Source of the DNA: RGIG3513 sp045658985
Lineage (GTDB): Bacteria > Bacillota > Clostridia > Oscillospirales > Butyricicoccaceae
NCBI GenBank assembly: GCA_045658985.1
Contig: JAZOWC010000036.1
Coordinates: 1-58,460 of the forward strand
Reading direction: 5' to 3'
Length of the DNA stretch: 58,460 nucleotides
Shown: in pieces, positions 16,607-25,229 of the stretch
Numbering within the stretch: position 1 is the first letter of the stretch
How the letters are laid out: every line of letters begins with the position of its first letter
Program-made: the position numbers and the translations under genes
Notes under the pieces: generated by a model
Seen by the model: the letters and a program-made list of their open reading frames with translations, nothing else
The model's database searches: none
What the model was told of the DNA's origin: nothing

Positions 16607-16656
16607 AAAAGCACTTATGACGAACGACCTTGATCGTTGTCATAAGTGCTTTTTCT
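16607..16656. terminator. Strong bidirectional terminator
   Basis: AAAAGCACTTATGACGAACGA pairs almost perfectly with TCGTTGTCATAAGTGC and T5. It separates the converging oxidoreductase and amidotransferase genes. Confidence 0.9.
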
Positions 16657-16728
16657 TAAACCTTCATTATGTTGATTACACAACAGAGGGTCTCCGTTTT
16701 TTGTGTATTGTATCCCGTCTCTACCCGA

Positions 16729-17772
16729 TCAATCTTCCACCCACAGTCTGAACACGGGTGCTCGCAGCGCGGCGGTCTGACCTTCTATATACTCCGTCTC
16801 CATTTTCAGCCTGCCCTGACGGTGCAGCTCGCTGATCACCTGATAGGCAACCGTGCCGCGCTGGGTGCAGTCGGCTTTGGGATAGACGTCCTCAAGCACC
16901 TCTGCCCAACCCAGCTTGGTAAAATGTGTGGGGGTGCGGAGCTTGTTTTCGATATGGCGGTATGCCACGGCCATGACCTGAGGGGTGATGGGCGCCACGG
17001 TGGCGCGGGGGTTGACTATGGGCGACACCTCAAACTTATTGCGGTACACCTTGCCGTAGCTCATGGGCGGCAGCAGGGTGGGACAGCCGGCATCCTCGGG
17101 AAAAGCCAAACTCGCCGTGGACATATACGCGCCGTGCTCGCAGAAAGCCACGTTCATGCTCATCACCTGACGGGCAAAGCAAACGGCATCGGGAGCGGCC
17201 AGAGAGAGCAGAAGCGCCACCGACTCACTTGGGATTTCGCTGACCGCTTCCTGCAGAGCAAAGGCGGCATCCATGCCCTCTGCGATCTTACTGCTTGTCA
17301 GCTGACAGCGGACATCCGTACCGTGTACGTGTGTGCCGTCGCGGAGGGTGGTCACACCCACGGTGGGGTGATGACTCTTGATGACGTAGCCTTTTTTGAT
17401 CAGCTCGTCCACGATTGCGGGCACGTCGGCGGCGCCTTTGAAGAACCCGTCGCAGCCGTTCATGATCAGCGCCTCACGCACCTCTCCCCCGACCTCGGCG
17501 GTAAAAGGATGGGCCACCTCCACAAAATCGTCCTTGACGCTGCCGGGGGTACGACTGTGAATAAAGCCGATAGTGCCGGGCAGCTTGAGAGCGTCGGTGG
17601 TATTCAGCAGATGCTCAAGATCGCCCGCAACCTTGGCGCTGTAGATCATGCCCTCATGAATGGTTGCGATCCCGGTATAAAAACCGCCGTCCAGACCCTC
17701 CAGCCTGCCCATCATATCCACAAGAATGGGGGCGGCTCTTTTGGTGCCGTTATATGCAGCAATGGTACACAT
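16729..17772 (-). CDS. Class II glutamine amidotransferase-like (Ntn hydrolase) protein
   Basis: A 347-residue protein beginning MCTIAAYNG, so Cys2 becomes the N-terminal nucleophile after Met removal. GFIHSRTPG and IMNGCDGFF match the glutaminase fold of the GlxB/GltB-domain group. The C-terminal ~150 residues have no domain that I recognise, and no synthase partner is adjacent, so the ammonia acceptor is unknown. The start is fixed by the Cys2 requirement and an AAGGAGG site; an upstream extension of 47 residues in frame is not credible. Confidence 0.75.
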   Translation of the reverse strand: MCTIAAYNGTKRAAPILVDMMGRLEGLDGGFYTGIATIHEGMIYSAKVAGDLEHLLNTTDALKLPGTIGFIHSRTPGSVKDDFVEVAHPFTAEVGGEVREALIMNGCDGFFKGAADVPAIVDELIKKGYVIKSHHPTVGVTTLRDGTHVHGTDVRCQLTSSKIAEGMDAAFALQEAVSEIPSESVALLLSLAAPDAVCFARQVMSMNVAFCEHGAYMSTASLAFPEDAGCPTLLPPMSYGKVYRNKFEVSPIVNPRATVAPITPQVMAVAYRHIENKLRTPTHFTKLGWAEVLEDVYPKADCTQRGTVAYQVISELHRQGRLKMETEYIEGQTAALRAPVFRLWVED

Positions 17773-17839
17773 AGGTGTGTCCTCCTTGTTATTTGATATA
17801 TGTCGGTCAAAAATATTATAAACCTGCAGGAATGTCAGT

Positions 17840-18019
17840 TCAAGCCAAAAATCCTCCCCCGCAAACAAAAACCGTCGGGGAATCCCCGACGGATTGTATG
17901 ATCGCCCTTGCAAGCTGATCGGTCATATAGGAACTTTTGGGAGTTTTTATGCTGTCAACAAGATTAACAATAGAAACAGCAAAATCAAATGACAAATCAA
18001 GCAATTTATTATCGGACAT
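17840..18019 (-). pseudogene. Truncated four-helix-bundle (23S rRNA IVP/S23-like) remnant
   Basis: A 59-codon frame with a GAAGGTGC site. Its first ~45 residues (MSDNKLLDLSFDFAVSIVNL, then QLARAI) resemble the first helices of four-helix-bundle proteins of 110-120 residues. After residue ~45 the frame runs through a terminator hairpin (17872-17892) and encodes low-complexity sequence, so the last two helices are missing. It is either a decayed gene or a minimal peptide; decay is more likely. Confidence 0.5.
17866..17892 (-). terminator. Terminator within the truncated gene's 3' end
   Basis: Perfect stem CCGTCGGGG-AT-TCCCCGACGG followed by TTTTTG on the minus strand. Confidence 0.8.
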
Positions 18020-18061
18020 CGTTGCACCTTCTTTCAAAAAGATCATAGCATATTAAATCCC

Positions 18062-18447
18062 GATTTTCAATGATATATCGCAGACGCGATATGATATACC
18101 GGCTGTCGCCGCATGATATATTTGCCCTACGGCAAATATGATATATCCGTTCCCTTCATACGCGAAGCGTATATCATATGCGAAGCATATATCATGCCCG
18201 CAGGGGTATATCATCCGTGACCAACGGGAACGGATATCATTGCAAAAAATTATCCTCTCGATTTTCAATGATATACCGCTTTTCGCGGTATGATATACCG
18301 GCTGTCGCCGCATGATATATTTGCCCTACGGCAAATATGATATAATATCCGTTCCCCTCAATACGCGAAGCGTATATCATATGCGAAGCATATATCATGC
18401 CCGCAGGGGTATATCATCCGTGACCGCAGGGAACGGATATCATTGCA
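18062..18447. repeat. Hairpin array, linker family C (ATGATATA/TATATCAT), two direct copies
   Basis: Two ~190-bp copies (about 18062-18250 and 18255-18447). Each has left linkers ATGATATA, then palindromes such as TTTGCCCTACGGCAAA, then right linkers TATATCAT separating ACGCGAAGCGT and ATGCGAAGCAT. The outer arms GAACGGATATCATTGCA and TCAATGATAT enclose each copy. The copies differ mainly in the first hairpin and in small loop changes. Confidence 0.75.
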
Positions 18448-18489
18448 ATAAAAAATGCCGCTCCGGAGAGCGGCATTTTATTATTGCAA
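18443..18489 (-). terminator. Terminator of ppdK
   Basis: TTGCAATAAAAAATGCCGCT pairs with AGCGGCATTTTATTATTGCAA immediately beyond the stop codon. Confidence 0.9.
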
Positions 18490-21114
18490 TTACTTGCTCT
18501 TAATAGCAGCCTGTGCGGCAGCGAGGCGAGCGATGGGTACACGGAAGGGGGAGCAGGATACGTAATCCAGGCCGATCTCGTGGCAGAACTCGACGGATGC
18601 GGGGTCGCCGCCGTGCTCGCCGCAGATGCCCAGGTGCATCTCGGGACGGACAGCCTTGCCGCCTGCGATAGCCATCTTCATCAGCTTGCCGACACCGTTC
18701 TGATCCAGCTTTGCAAAGGGATCGTTCTCAAAGATCTTGGTGTCATAGTAAGCGTTCAGGAACTTGCCTGCGTCGTCACGGCTGAAGCCGAATGCCATCT
18801 GGGTGAGGTCGTTGGTACCGAAGCAGAAGAACTCAGCTTCCTTAGCGATCTCGTCAGCGGTCAGACAAGCTCTGGGGATCTCGATCATGGTACCTACTTC
18901 GTACTCGAGCTCGATGCCTGCAGCAGCGATCTCAGCGTCAGCGGTAGCAACAACGATATCCTTGACGAACTTGAGCTCCTTGACTTCGCCTACCAGGGGG
19001 ATCATGATCTCGGGCTTGACCTTCCAGTCGGAGTGAGCCTTCTGGACGTTGATAGCAGCACGGATGACAGCGCTGGTCTGCATCTTTGCGATCTCGGGGT
19101 AGGTAACGGTCAGACGGCAGCCACGGTGACCCATCATGGGGTTGAACTCGTGGAGGGAGTCGATCAGGGCCTTGATCTCCTCAACAGTCTTGCCCTGGGT
19201 CTTAGCCAGCAGAGCGATTTCTTCCTCGGTGGTGGGAACGAACTCGTGGAGGGGGGGATCCAGGAAACGGATGGTAACAGGGTTGCCCTCGAGAGCCTCG
19301 TAGAGAGCCTCGAAGTCGCTCTGCTGATAGGGCAGGATCTTTGCCAGAGCTGCCTCGCGCTCCTCGAGAGTATCAGCGCAGATCATCTCACGGAAAGCAG
19401 CGATTCTGTCAGCCTCAAAGAACATATGCTCGGTACGGCAGAGGCCGATACCCTCGGCGCCCAGCTCACGAGCCTTCTTAGCATCGGTGGGGGTGTCGGC
19501 ATTGGTGCGGACCTTCAGGCGGCGGAACTCGTCAGCCCAGCCCATGATGGTGCCGAAGTTGCCGCTGATCTCAGCGTCAACAGTCTTGATGATGCCGTCG
19601 TAGATGTTACCGGTGGAGCCGTCGATGGAGATGTAGTCGCCCTCAACGTAGGTCTTGCCGTTGAGCTCGAACTTCTTGTTCTCTTCGTCCATCTTGATCT
19701 CGCCGCAGCCGGAAACGCAGCACTTGCCCATTCCGCGTGCGACAACAGCTGCGTGGGAGGTCATACCGCCGCGAACGGTCAGGATGCCCTGTGCAGCCTT
19801 CATGCCGGTGATATCTTCGGGAGAGGTCTCCAGACGAACCAGAACGACCTTCTTGCCGGCTTCCTTCCAAGCCTCAGCGTCCTCAGCGGAGAAGACAACC
19901 TGTCCGCATGCAGCGCCGGGGGAAGCGCCCAGACCGCGGCCCATGGGCTTTGCAGCCTTCAGTGCCTTGGCATCAAACTGGGGATGAAGCAGAGTGTCGA
20001 GGTTTCTGGGGTCGATCATCAGAACGGCTTCTTCCTTGGTCTTGTGGCCCTCGGCAACAAGGTCAACAGCTATCTGCAGAGCTGCGGGAGCGGTACGCTT
20101 GCCGTTTCTGGTCTGGAGCATATAGAGCTTGCCGTGCTCAACGGTGAACTCCATATCCTGCATATCGTGGTAGTGGTTCTCGAGGATACCGCAGACTTCT
20201 ACGAACTGCTTGTAAGCCTCGGGGAACTTGTTAGCCATCTCGGCGATGGGCATGGGAGTACGAACGCCTGCAACGACGTCTTCGCCCTGAGCGTTGGTCA
20301 AAAACTCACCCATCATCTTCTTCTCGCCGGTAGCGGGGTCACGGGTAAATGCAACACCGGTGCCGCAATCGTCGCCCATGTTGCCGAATGCCATCATCTG
20401 TACGTTGACAGCGGTACCCCAGGAGTAGGGGATGTCGTTGTCGCGGCGGTAGACGTTAGCACGGGGGTTGTCCCAGCTGCGGAAAACAGCCTTGATAGCG
20501 CCCATGAGCTGCTCCTTGGGATCGGAGGGGAAGTCCTCGCCCAGCTTTGCCTTGTACTCAGCCTTGAACTGGTTTGCCAGCTCCTTGAGGTCGTCAGCGG
20601 TCAGGTCGATATCCTGGGTGACGCCCTTTTCTTCCTTCATCTTGTCGATGAGCTCCTCGAAGTACTTCTTGCCGACTTCCATAACGACGTCGGAGTACAT
20701 CTGGATGAATCTTCTGTAGCAGTCCCAAGCCCAGCGGGGGTTACCCGACGACTTTGCCATATACTCGACAACGTCCTCGTTGATACCCAGGTTGAGGATG
20801 GTGTCCATCATACCGGGCATGGAAGCACGTGCGCCGGAACGTACGGAAACCAGCAGGGGGTTCTCCTTGTCACCGAACTTCTTGCCGGTAACGCCTTCCA
20901 TCTTGACGATGTACTCATTGATCTGAGCCATGATCTCGTCGTTGATCTTCTTGCCGTCCTCGTAGTACTTGGTGCAGGCCTCGGTGGAAATGGTGAAGCC
21001 CTGAGGAACAGGAAGACCGATGTTGGTCATTTCAGCAAGGTTAGCGCCCTTGCCGCCGAGGAGCTCACGCATGGAAGCGTTGCCTTCGGTAAACAAATAA
21101 ACATACTTGTGCAT
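18490..21114 (-). CDS. ppdK: Pyruvate, phosphate dikinase
   Basis: An 874-residue enzyme that interconverts pyruvate + ATP + Pi with phosphoenolpyruvate + AMP + PPi, a glycolytic/gluconeogenic step typical of Clostridia. The order is N-terminal nucleotide-binding domain (KGANLAEM, GSGARASMPGMMDTILNLG), central phospho-His domain with GGMTSHAAVVARGMGK (His near residue 453), and C-terminal TIM barrel ending in ICGEHGGDP with the catalytic Cys near 830. Length is as expected. Monocistronic, with an extended -10 promoter and a terminator. It is the last minus-strand gene before the origin, hence on the leading strand of the left replichore. Confidence 0.97.
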   Translation of the reverse strand: MHKYVYLFTEGNASMRELLGGKGANLAEMTNIGLPVPQGFTISTEACTKYYEDGKKINDEIMAQINEYIVKMEGVTGKKFGDKENPLLVSVRSGARASMPGMMDTILNLGINEDVVEYMAKSSGNPRWAWDCYRRFIQMYSDVVMEVGKKYFEELIDKMKEEKGVTQDIDLTADDLKELANQFKAEYKAKLGEDFPSDPKEQLMGAIKAVFRSWDNPRANVYRRDNDIPYSWGTAVNVQMMAFGNMGDDCGTGVAFTRDPATGEKKMMGEFLTNAQGEDVVAGVRTPMPIAEMANKFPEAYKQFVEVCGILENHYHDMQDMEFTVEHGKLYMLQTRNGKRTAPAALQIAVDLVAEGHKTKEEAVLMIDPRNLDTLLHPQFDAKALKAAKPMGRGLGASPGAACGQVVFSAEDAEAWKEAGKKVVLVRLETSPEDITGMKAAQGILTVRGGMTSHAAVVARGMGKCCVSGCGEIKMDEENKKFELNGKTYVEGDYISIDGSTGNIYDGIIKTVDAEISGNFGTIMGWADEFRRLKVRTNADTPTDAKKARELGAEGIGLCRTEHMFFEADRIAAFREMICADTLEEREAALAKILPYQQSDFEALYEALEGNPVTIRFLDPPLHEFVPTTEEEIALLAKTQGKTVEEIKALIDSLHEFNPMMGHRGCRLTVTYPEIAKMQTSAVIRAAINVQKAHSDWKVKPEIMIPLVGEVKELKFVKDIVVATADAEIAAAGIELEYEVGTMIEIPRACLTADEIAKEAEFFCFGTNDLTQMAFGFSRDDAGKFLNAYYDTKIFENDPFAKLDQNGVGKLMKMAIAGGKAVRPEMHLGICGEHGGDPASVEFCHEIGLDYVSCSPFRVPIARLAAAQAAIKSK

Positions 21115-21170
21115 TTGTTTTCAACTCTCCTTTATTGTTTTGTAATAATAGATAAACTTTCAGCGCTAAT

Positions 21171-21179
21171 ATTATAGCA
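21171..21179 (-). promoter_or_regulatory. Extended -10 promoter of ppdK
   Basis: Minus-strand TGCTATAAT, 57-65 bases before the ppdK ATG, with a poor -35. Confidence 0.6.
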
Positions 21180-21289
21180 GATAAAAATCCATTTTGCACT
21201 AAAAAAATAAGAAATTTTGGGAAATTTTTTTATTTTAATTGTTTCACGTGAAAAATCCCCCGAAAATCCGCGAACTCCCCCGTACTTAT

Positions 21290-21720
21290 CGCCTGTTCAA
21301 TGTTCACTGTTCACTAACTCCCCCGTCCTTCGTTCTTGGCTCCCCTGCAAGGGGAGCTGTCACGAAGTGACTGAGGGGTTGCGGTTATAGGATGATTTTA
21401 CAACCCCTCAGTCTTTTGCTGCGCAAAATCCAGCTCCCCTTGCAGGGGAGCCTTGGCGGGAGGCAGAGGGCTGCCTCCCCTACAAAAACGGCGGGAGCAA
21501 GTTCTCGCTGCGGCTCGGTCACGCTCGCGTTCTAACAGTCCACCGGACTGTTATTCATTACGCTCGCGCCGCTTCGCTACCCCGCCCCTACTGTGTGCCG
21601 CAGATTGGACAAGATGCTAAAGGAAAGCATCCACCTCATCCACCGCAAGCGGTCCCCCTTCTCCAACCGGAGAAGGCTTTTAAGTCCCGTCGACAGCCCC
21701 GCGGCACCTCATTTCTGCAT
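21290..21720. repeat. Repeat-filled stretch upstream of dnaA
   Basis: Contains CTCCCCTGCAAGGGGAG hairpins flanking a TGACTGAGGGGTTG...CAACCCCTCAGTC stem (about 21340-21450), a REP (about 21455-21483, inverted), a second REP split by a 77-bp element, and a CCACCTCATCCACCGCAAGC repeat (about 21630-21680). No gene is seen. Confidence 0.7.
21503..21579 (-). repeat. 77-bp element, copy 3 (variant A), inside a REP loop
   Basis: Read on the minus strand, the REP GTAGGGGCGGGG is followed by the element and then ACTTGCTCCCGCC. Removing the 77 bp restores a normal REP. Confidence 0.88.
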
Positions 21721-21722
21721 TC

Positions 21723-21790
21723 TGCTTCTTCATCTTATTTTATATTATAGTATTATATATATAATATACGCACGCGCGAACTATTATATA
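21723..21790. other. AT-rich stretch upstream of dnaA
   Basis: Long runs of TATATA and ATTATA, unlike the surrounding GC-rich repeats. It could be a helix-opening region of a bipartite origin or simply promoter DNA. Confidence 0.4.
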
Positions 21791-21799
21791 AAAATGGTA

Positions 21800-21828
21800 T
21801 TGAATAAACCGTTTTGTTGTGGTATAAT
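21800..21828 (+). promoter_or_regulatory. Candidate dnaA promoter
   Basis: TTGAAT, 17-base spacer, TATAAT. It lies ~320 bases before dnaA, with family A hairpins and a GAGACAGGTCTC repeat in the intervening leader. Confidence 0.6.
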
Positions 21829-21872
21829 GTAGCATAGCTATTTGTATGCTTACGCGTCGGGGTACATTATTT

Positions 21873-21968
21873 GTCGATATACCTCGCTTTGCTCGGTTCG
21901 ATATGTGCAAACACTCGATATATGGGCTGACGCCCATTCGATATATTTTTGGCAAAGCCAAAAATAAC
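21873..21968. repeat. Half hairpin array, linker family A
   Basis: Only CGATATA-type linkers appear, separating TGGGCTGACGCCCA and TTTTTGGCAAAGCCAAAAA palindromes. It lacks the complementary right half. Confidence 0.6.
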
Positions 21969-21976
21969 CAATCTCA

Positions 21977-22100
21977 CCCCACGAGACAGGTCTCGCGGGG
22001 ACCCCTGTTGATTTATGCTCACGGGCGAGATCAACTCGCCCTTCGCCTTGCGCGGCACTCGCCGCGCGTCGCTTTTGCTCCGTCGCCGCAGGCGACACAT
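21977..22100 (+). repeat. GAGACAGGTCTC repeat, copy 2
   Basis: CCCCACGAGACAGGTCTCGC, then GGGGACCCC, a GGGCGAG...CTCGCCC hairpin and a GCGCGGCACTCGCCGCGC hairpin. Related copies are at 14922, 26891 and 57961, each with a different middle hairpin. Confidence 0.65.
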
Positions 22101-22151
22101 TAACTATTCACTATTCACTATTAACTACCTGCACTGGGGGATAAAATATAC

Positions 22152-23462
22152 ATGACACAAACACCCGATTCGCTGCTTGATGCAGCCATACAGGTTCTGT
22201 CCGAGACCGAACCCGAGATAGTAATCACCACATTTTTCCGCAATACCCGCGCCATGGCCATCAAGGACGACAGCCTTGTTATTTCGGCGCCCTCGGAGAT
22301 CGAGCGGGATATGCTGAGAGACAAATTCACCGCCAAGCTGAGCCATATCCTCTCCGACATCGGCGGCAAAAGTATGCGCCCCGTATTTTTGTCGGGCATG
22401 GAGGCATATGAGTGGAAGCGCAAGAACACCGCTTCGGCCTTTTCCAGCTATACCTTCCGCAACTTTATCGTCGGCGCAAGTAACCGCTTTGCCCACGCGG
22501 CCGCCAACGCCGTTGCCGAGGCACCCTTTGACCTGTCCACCGACCGAATCTACAACCCGCTGTTCATCCACGGCCCCTCGGGCCTGGGCAAGACCCACCT
22601 GCTGTACGCTATAGCCAACCGTTTTATGGAGCGCTATCCCGGCTGCTCTATCGTGTACATCAAGAGTGAGGACTTCCTCAACGACGTGGTCGCGGGCATC
22701 AAGACCGGTCTGTACGAGTTCAGACACAAATACCGCTCGGCCGACCTGTTTTTGGTGGACGACGTGCAGTTCTTCGGCGGCAAAGAGTTCGTGCAGGAGG
22801 AGTTCTTCCATACCTTCAACAGCCTGTATGAGGCCCGCAAGCAGATAGTCGTCACCGCCGACCGTCCGCCCAAAGAGATCGCCACCCTCACAGAGCGTAT
22901 CCAGACCCGACTGGAGATGGGCCTGCTTGTGGACGTCAAGAGTCCCGATTTGGAGACACGTATCGCACTCGTGGACGAAAAGAGCCGCCAGCTTGGCGTT
23001 ACTTTGCCCCTCAACGTCCGCGAATACATAGCCTCCGCCATCACAAACAACGTCCGTGAGCTGGAGGGCGCGGTCAAAAAGATCGCCGCACTCAAGACCA
23101 TCATGGGTCTGGACATCACCCTGCCCGTGGTCAAGGACGCCATCGCCGACATCATCAAGGAGCGTCCCGGCCTCCATCCCACACCCCAGCTCATACTGGA
23201 CAACGTCAGTGAGTTCTACCGTGTTCCCATCGAGAGGATCCAGTCCACCAGCCGCGAAAAGGACGTAGTCCACGCCCGTCAGGTTGCCTGCCTGCTTATG
23301 CGCGATATGGCCAATCTGTCGCTGATCCAGATCGGCCGCGAGCTCAACCGCGACCATACCACCATCATGAACTCTCTCAAGCAGATACAGGAAAAAATGG
23401 TCAACTCTCCCGAAGTTGCCGCCGGCATCGCCGACCTGCGCAAGAATATTGAAAGCAAGTAA
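22152..23462 (+). CDS. dnaA: Chromosomal replication initiator protein DnaA
   Basis: A 436-residue AAA+ initiator. Domain I is residues 1-75, a short linker runs to ~100, the ATPase has Walker A GPSGLGKT (141-148) and Walker B LFLVDDVQF (199-207), and the C-terminal helix-turn-helix has GRELNRDHTTIMNSL for DnaA-box recognition. It is slightly short because domain II is minimal. It binds oriC and loads the helicase. A GGGGG site lies 15 bases before the ATG, so initiation may be weak. It heads the conserved dnaA-dnaN-S4-recF order, but a 449-base gap to dnaN holds a hairpin array and DnaA boxes. Confidence 0.98.
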   Translation: MTQTPDSLLDAAIQVLSETEPEIVITTFFRNTRAMAIKDDSLVISAPSEIERDMLRDKFTAKLSHILSDIGGKSMRPVFLSGMEAYEWKRKNTASAFSSYTFRNFIVGASNRFAHAAANAVAEAPFDLSTDRIYNPLFIHGPSGLGKTHLLYAIANRFMERYPGCSIVYIKSEDFLNDVVAGIKTGLYEFRHKYRSADLFLVDDVQFFGGKEFVQEEFFHTFNSLYEARKQIVVTADRPPKEIATLTERIQTRLEMGLLVDVKSPDLETRIALVDEKSRQLGVTLPLNVREYIASAITNNVRELEGAVKKIAALKTIMGLDITLPVVKDAIADIIKERPGLHPTPQLILDNVSEFYRVPIERIQSTSREKDVVHARQVACLLMRDMANLSLIQIGRELNRDHTTIMNSLKQIQEKMVNSPEVAAGIADLRKNIESK

Positions 23463-23469
23463 GGAGAGA

Positions 23470-23681
23470 ATGAATTGCAGCTTACGTTGCATGAAGAATG
23501 AATTGAACCTATCGGCTCATGAATTGCAGGCTTTGCCTGCATGTCGGTGTCGCCATAGGCGACCTATTCAATAAAGTCCGCTTTGCGGACACCTTCATGC
23601 GGTGTTAACCGCAATTCATGCCCACAGGGCAATTCATGAAAGCATCTGCTTTCAATTCATGCGCCGCATGCGCAATTCATC
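23470..23681. repeat. Hairpin array, linker family B (ATGAATT/AATTCAT), origin copy
   Basis: Left linkers ATGAATT separate GCAGCTTACGTTGC, GAACCTATCGGCTC and GCAGGCTTTGCCTGC. A central block has GTCGCCATAGGCGAC and GTCCGCTTTGCGGAC. Right linkers AATTCAT separate TGCGGTGTTAACCGCA, GCCCACAGGGC, GAAAGCATCTGCTTTC and GCGCCGCATGCGC. An inverted second copy at 46.4 kb keeps the left part and centre but has three different right-hand hairpins. Confidence 0.8.
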
Positions 23682-23689
23682 CATATTCC

Positions 23690-23850
23690 CGAGTTTCCAC
23701 AATTTCCCGTGGATATTTTCCACAAAGTATGTGCATAAGTTTTGCTGTTGATTTTATTTTATAACTCCCGGGCTTTTCCCCACCCCACTGGGTAAAACTT
23801 TTTTCTTTGTTTTCAAGGCTCCGTCGGCCGTTTTTTGGCCTTTTCCACAC
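23690..23850. other. Candidate oriC (DnaA-box cluster in the dnaA-dnaN gap)
   Basis: TTTTCCACA at 23716-23724 and 23841-23849 each differ from TTATCCACA at one base. TTATGCACA (minus strand, 23738-23730) fits TTATNCACA. Weaker sites are GTTTCCACA (23693) and ATATCCACG (minus, 23716-23708). The segment is AT-rich, and gene polarity switches across it. Confidence 0.65.
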
Positions 23851-23911
23851 AATCAACATACTATAATAACAATAATACTTGGATTTATAATTAATAGGAG
23901 GTAAAACCACC

Positions 23912-25018
23912 ATGAAGTTCTCCTGTGCAAAAACCCTGCTGAGCGATGCTATTTCGGTAGTTTCCCACGCCGTTTCCCCAAAAGCCGGCGACTCCATAAT
24001 CGAAGGTATCCTCATCAAATGCGGCGCTGACGTCAAGCTGACCGGCTATAATTACAAGATCGGCATCACCAAAACCATCGATGCCACCGTATACAGCCGC
24101 GGCGTATGCGTTATCAACGGCCGTATTCTGGGCGACATCGTCCGCAAATCGGCAGGCGAGACCATCACCATCGAGGTTGATGACCGTCCCTCCGCCACCA
24201 TCACCTGCGGCGCCAGCGTATTCAACATCATGGCTATGCCCGCCATTGACTTCCCTCAGCTCCCCGAGGTTGAAAAAGGCAGCGGCATCAGTTTTACCAA
24301 CACCTCTCTGCGCAATCTTATCAACCAGACGGTATTCGCCGTTTCCGACAATGAGAACAAGCCCACCCACACCGGCGCTCTCTTTGAGCTGGAGGAGACC
24401 ATGCTCACCGTAGTCGGCGTGGACGGCTACCGTATGGCAGTCCGTCACGAGCCTGTCATCACCACCTTGCCCGATGCACGATTCATCGTTCCCGGCGACG
24501 CCCTCAAGGAGATCTCCCGCATCCTGCCCGACAACGATGAGATGTGCTGCATCTTCCAGAACAAAAAATTCTCCCTCTTTGAGTTTGACACGGTGACAGT
24601 CGTCACCAGACTGCTCGAGGGTGACTTCATCAATTACAAGGCCGCAGTGCCCCAGAGCCAGCCTATTGCCCTCAGACTCGACAAGAGCGAGCTTATACGG
24701 GCTGTTGAGCGTGTTTCCATCATTATATCCGAAAGACTCAAAACTCCCGTCAGATGCCTTTTTGAGGGCACTACGCTCAAGCTGACCTGCATCACCTCTA
24801 TGGGCAAGAGCTATGACGAGCTGATTATCCCCCAGTGCAGTGAGACGGTTGAGATCGGATTCAACAACAGCTACCTGCTTGACGCGCTGAAAGCCTGCCC
24901 CGACGAGGAGATCATGTTTGAGATGAAGAGCGGCCTCTCCCCCTGCACCATCCGTCCCGTGGAGGGCAACAGCTTTGTATATCTCATCCTGCCCGTCAGA
25001 CTGAAAGCCGGTGAATGA
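23912..25018 (+). CDS. dnaN: DNA polymerase III beta sliding clamp
   Basis: A 368-residue clamp of normal length with three repeated domains. Recognisable are MKFSCAKTLLSDAISVVSHA at the start, VDGYRMAVRH in the middle and the C-terminal cleft-forming end SFVYLILPVRL. It encircles DNA and tethers polymerase, MutS and DnaA-regulating factors. AGGAGG lies 10 bases before the ATG. TATAAT at 23862 may be its own -10. The stop is followed after one base by the S4 gene. Confidence 0.97.
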   Translation: MKFSCAKTLLSDAISVVSHAVSPKAGDSIIEGILIKCGADVKLTGYNYKIGITKTIDATVYSRGVCVINGRILGDIVRKSAGETITIEVDDRPSATITCGASVFNIMAMPAIDFPQLPEVEKGSGISFTNTSLRNLINQTVFAVSDNENKPTHTGALFELEETMLTVVGVDGYRMAVRHEPVITTLPDARFIVPGDALKEISRILPDNDEMCCIFQNKKFSLFEFDTVTVVTRLLEGDFINYKAAVPQSQPIALRLDKSELIRAVERVSIIISERLKTPVRCLFEGTTLKLTCITSMGKSYDELIIPQCSETVEIGFNNSYLLDALKACPDEEIMFEMKSGLSPCTIRPVEGNSFVYLILPVRLKAGE

Positions 25019-25019
25019 T

Positions 25020-25229
25020 ATGGAAGTTACCATCACAACCGAGTTTATCAAGCTGGATTCCCTGCTCAAGCTCTCCGGTCTGTGCTACACCGGCGGCGAA
25101 GCCAAAGAGGTAGTTCAGGCAGGTCAGGTTCTGGTCAACGGCGAAGTCTGCACCCAGCGGGGCAAAAAGCTCCGTGACGGTGACAGCGCCACCTATGCCG
25201 GCAAGACCGTAAGGGTAAAGAGCGAGTGA
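25020..25229 (+). CDS. S4-domain RNA-binding protein (YaaA/RlbA type)
   Basis: A 69-residue protein made almost entirely of an S4 domain: IKLDSLLKLSGLCYTGGEAK, then VLVNGEVCTQRGKKLRDGD. This is the small protein found between dnaN and recF in many Bacillota, with a proposed link to ribosome assembly. Its ATG starts one base after the dnaN stop. Its own stop overlaps the recF GTG start by four bases, so translation is coupled. Confidence 0.9.
   Translation: MEVTITTEFIKLDSLLKLSGLCYTGGEAKEVVQAGQVLVNGEVCTQRGKKLRDGDSATYAGKTVRVKSE

Noticed and set aside
18484..21177. An 897-codon open frame antisense to ppdK
   Set aside because: Mirror frame of a highly conserved gene, with no ribosome-binding site or domain. 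The same applies to long antisense frames at 27518-30697 (gyrase), 35482-37632 (thrS), 44059-46407, 47515-49983 and 51164-53566.
23470..23681. CRISPR array
   Set aside because: The regular spacing of AATTCAT suggested repeats and spacers, but the repeat is 7 nt, the 'spacers' are palindromes of 9-17 nt, the linker inverts half-way, and no cas gene is present.
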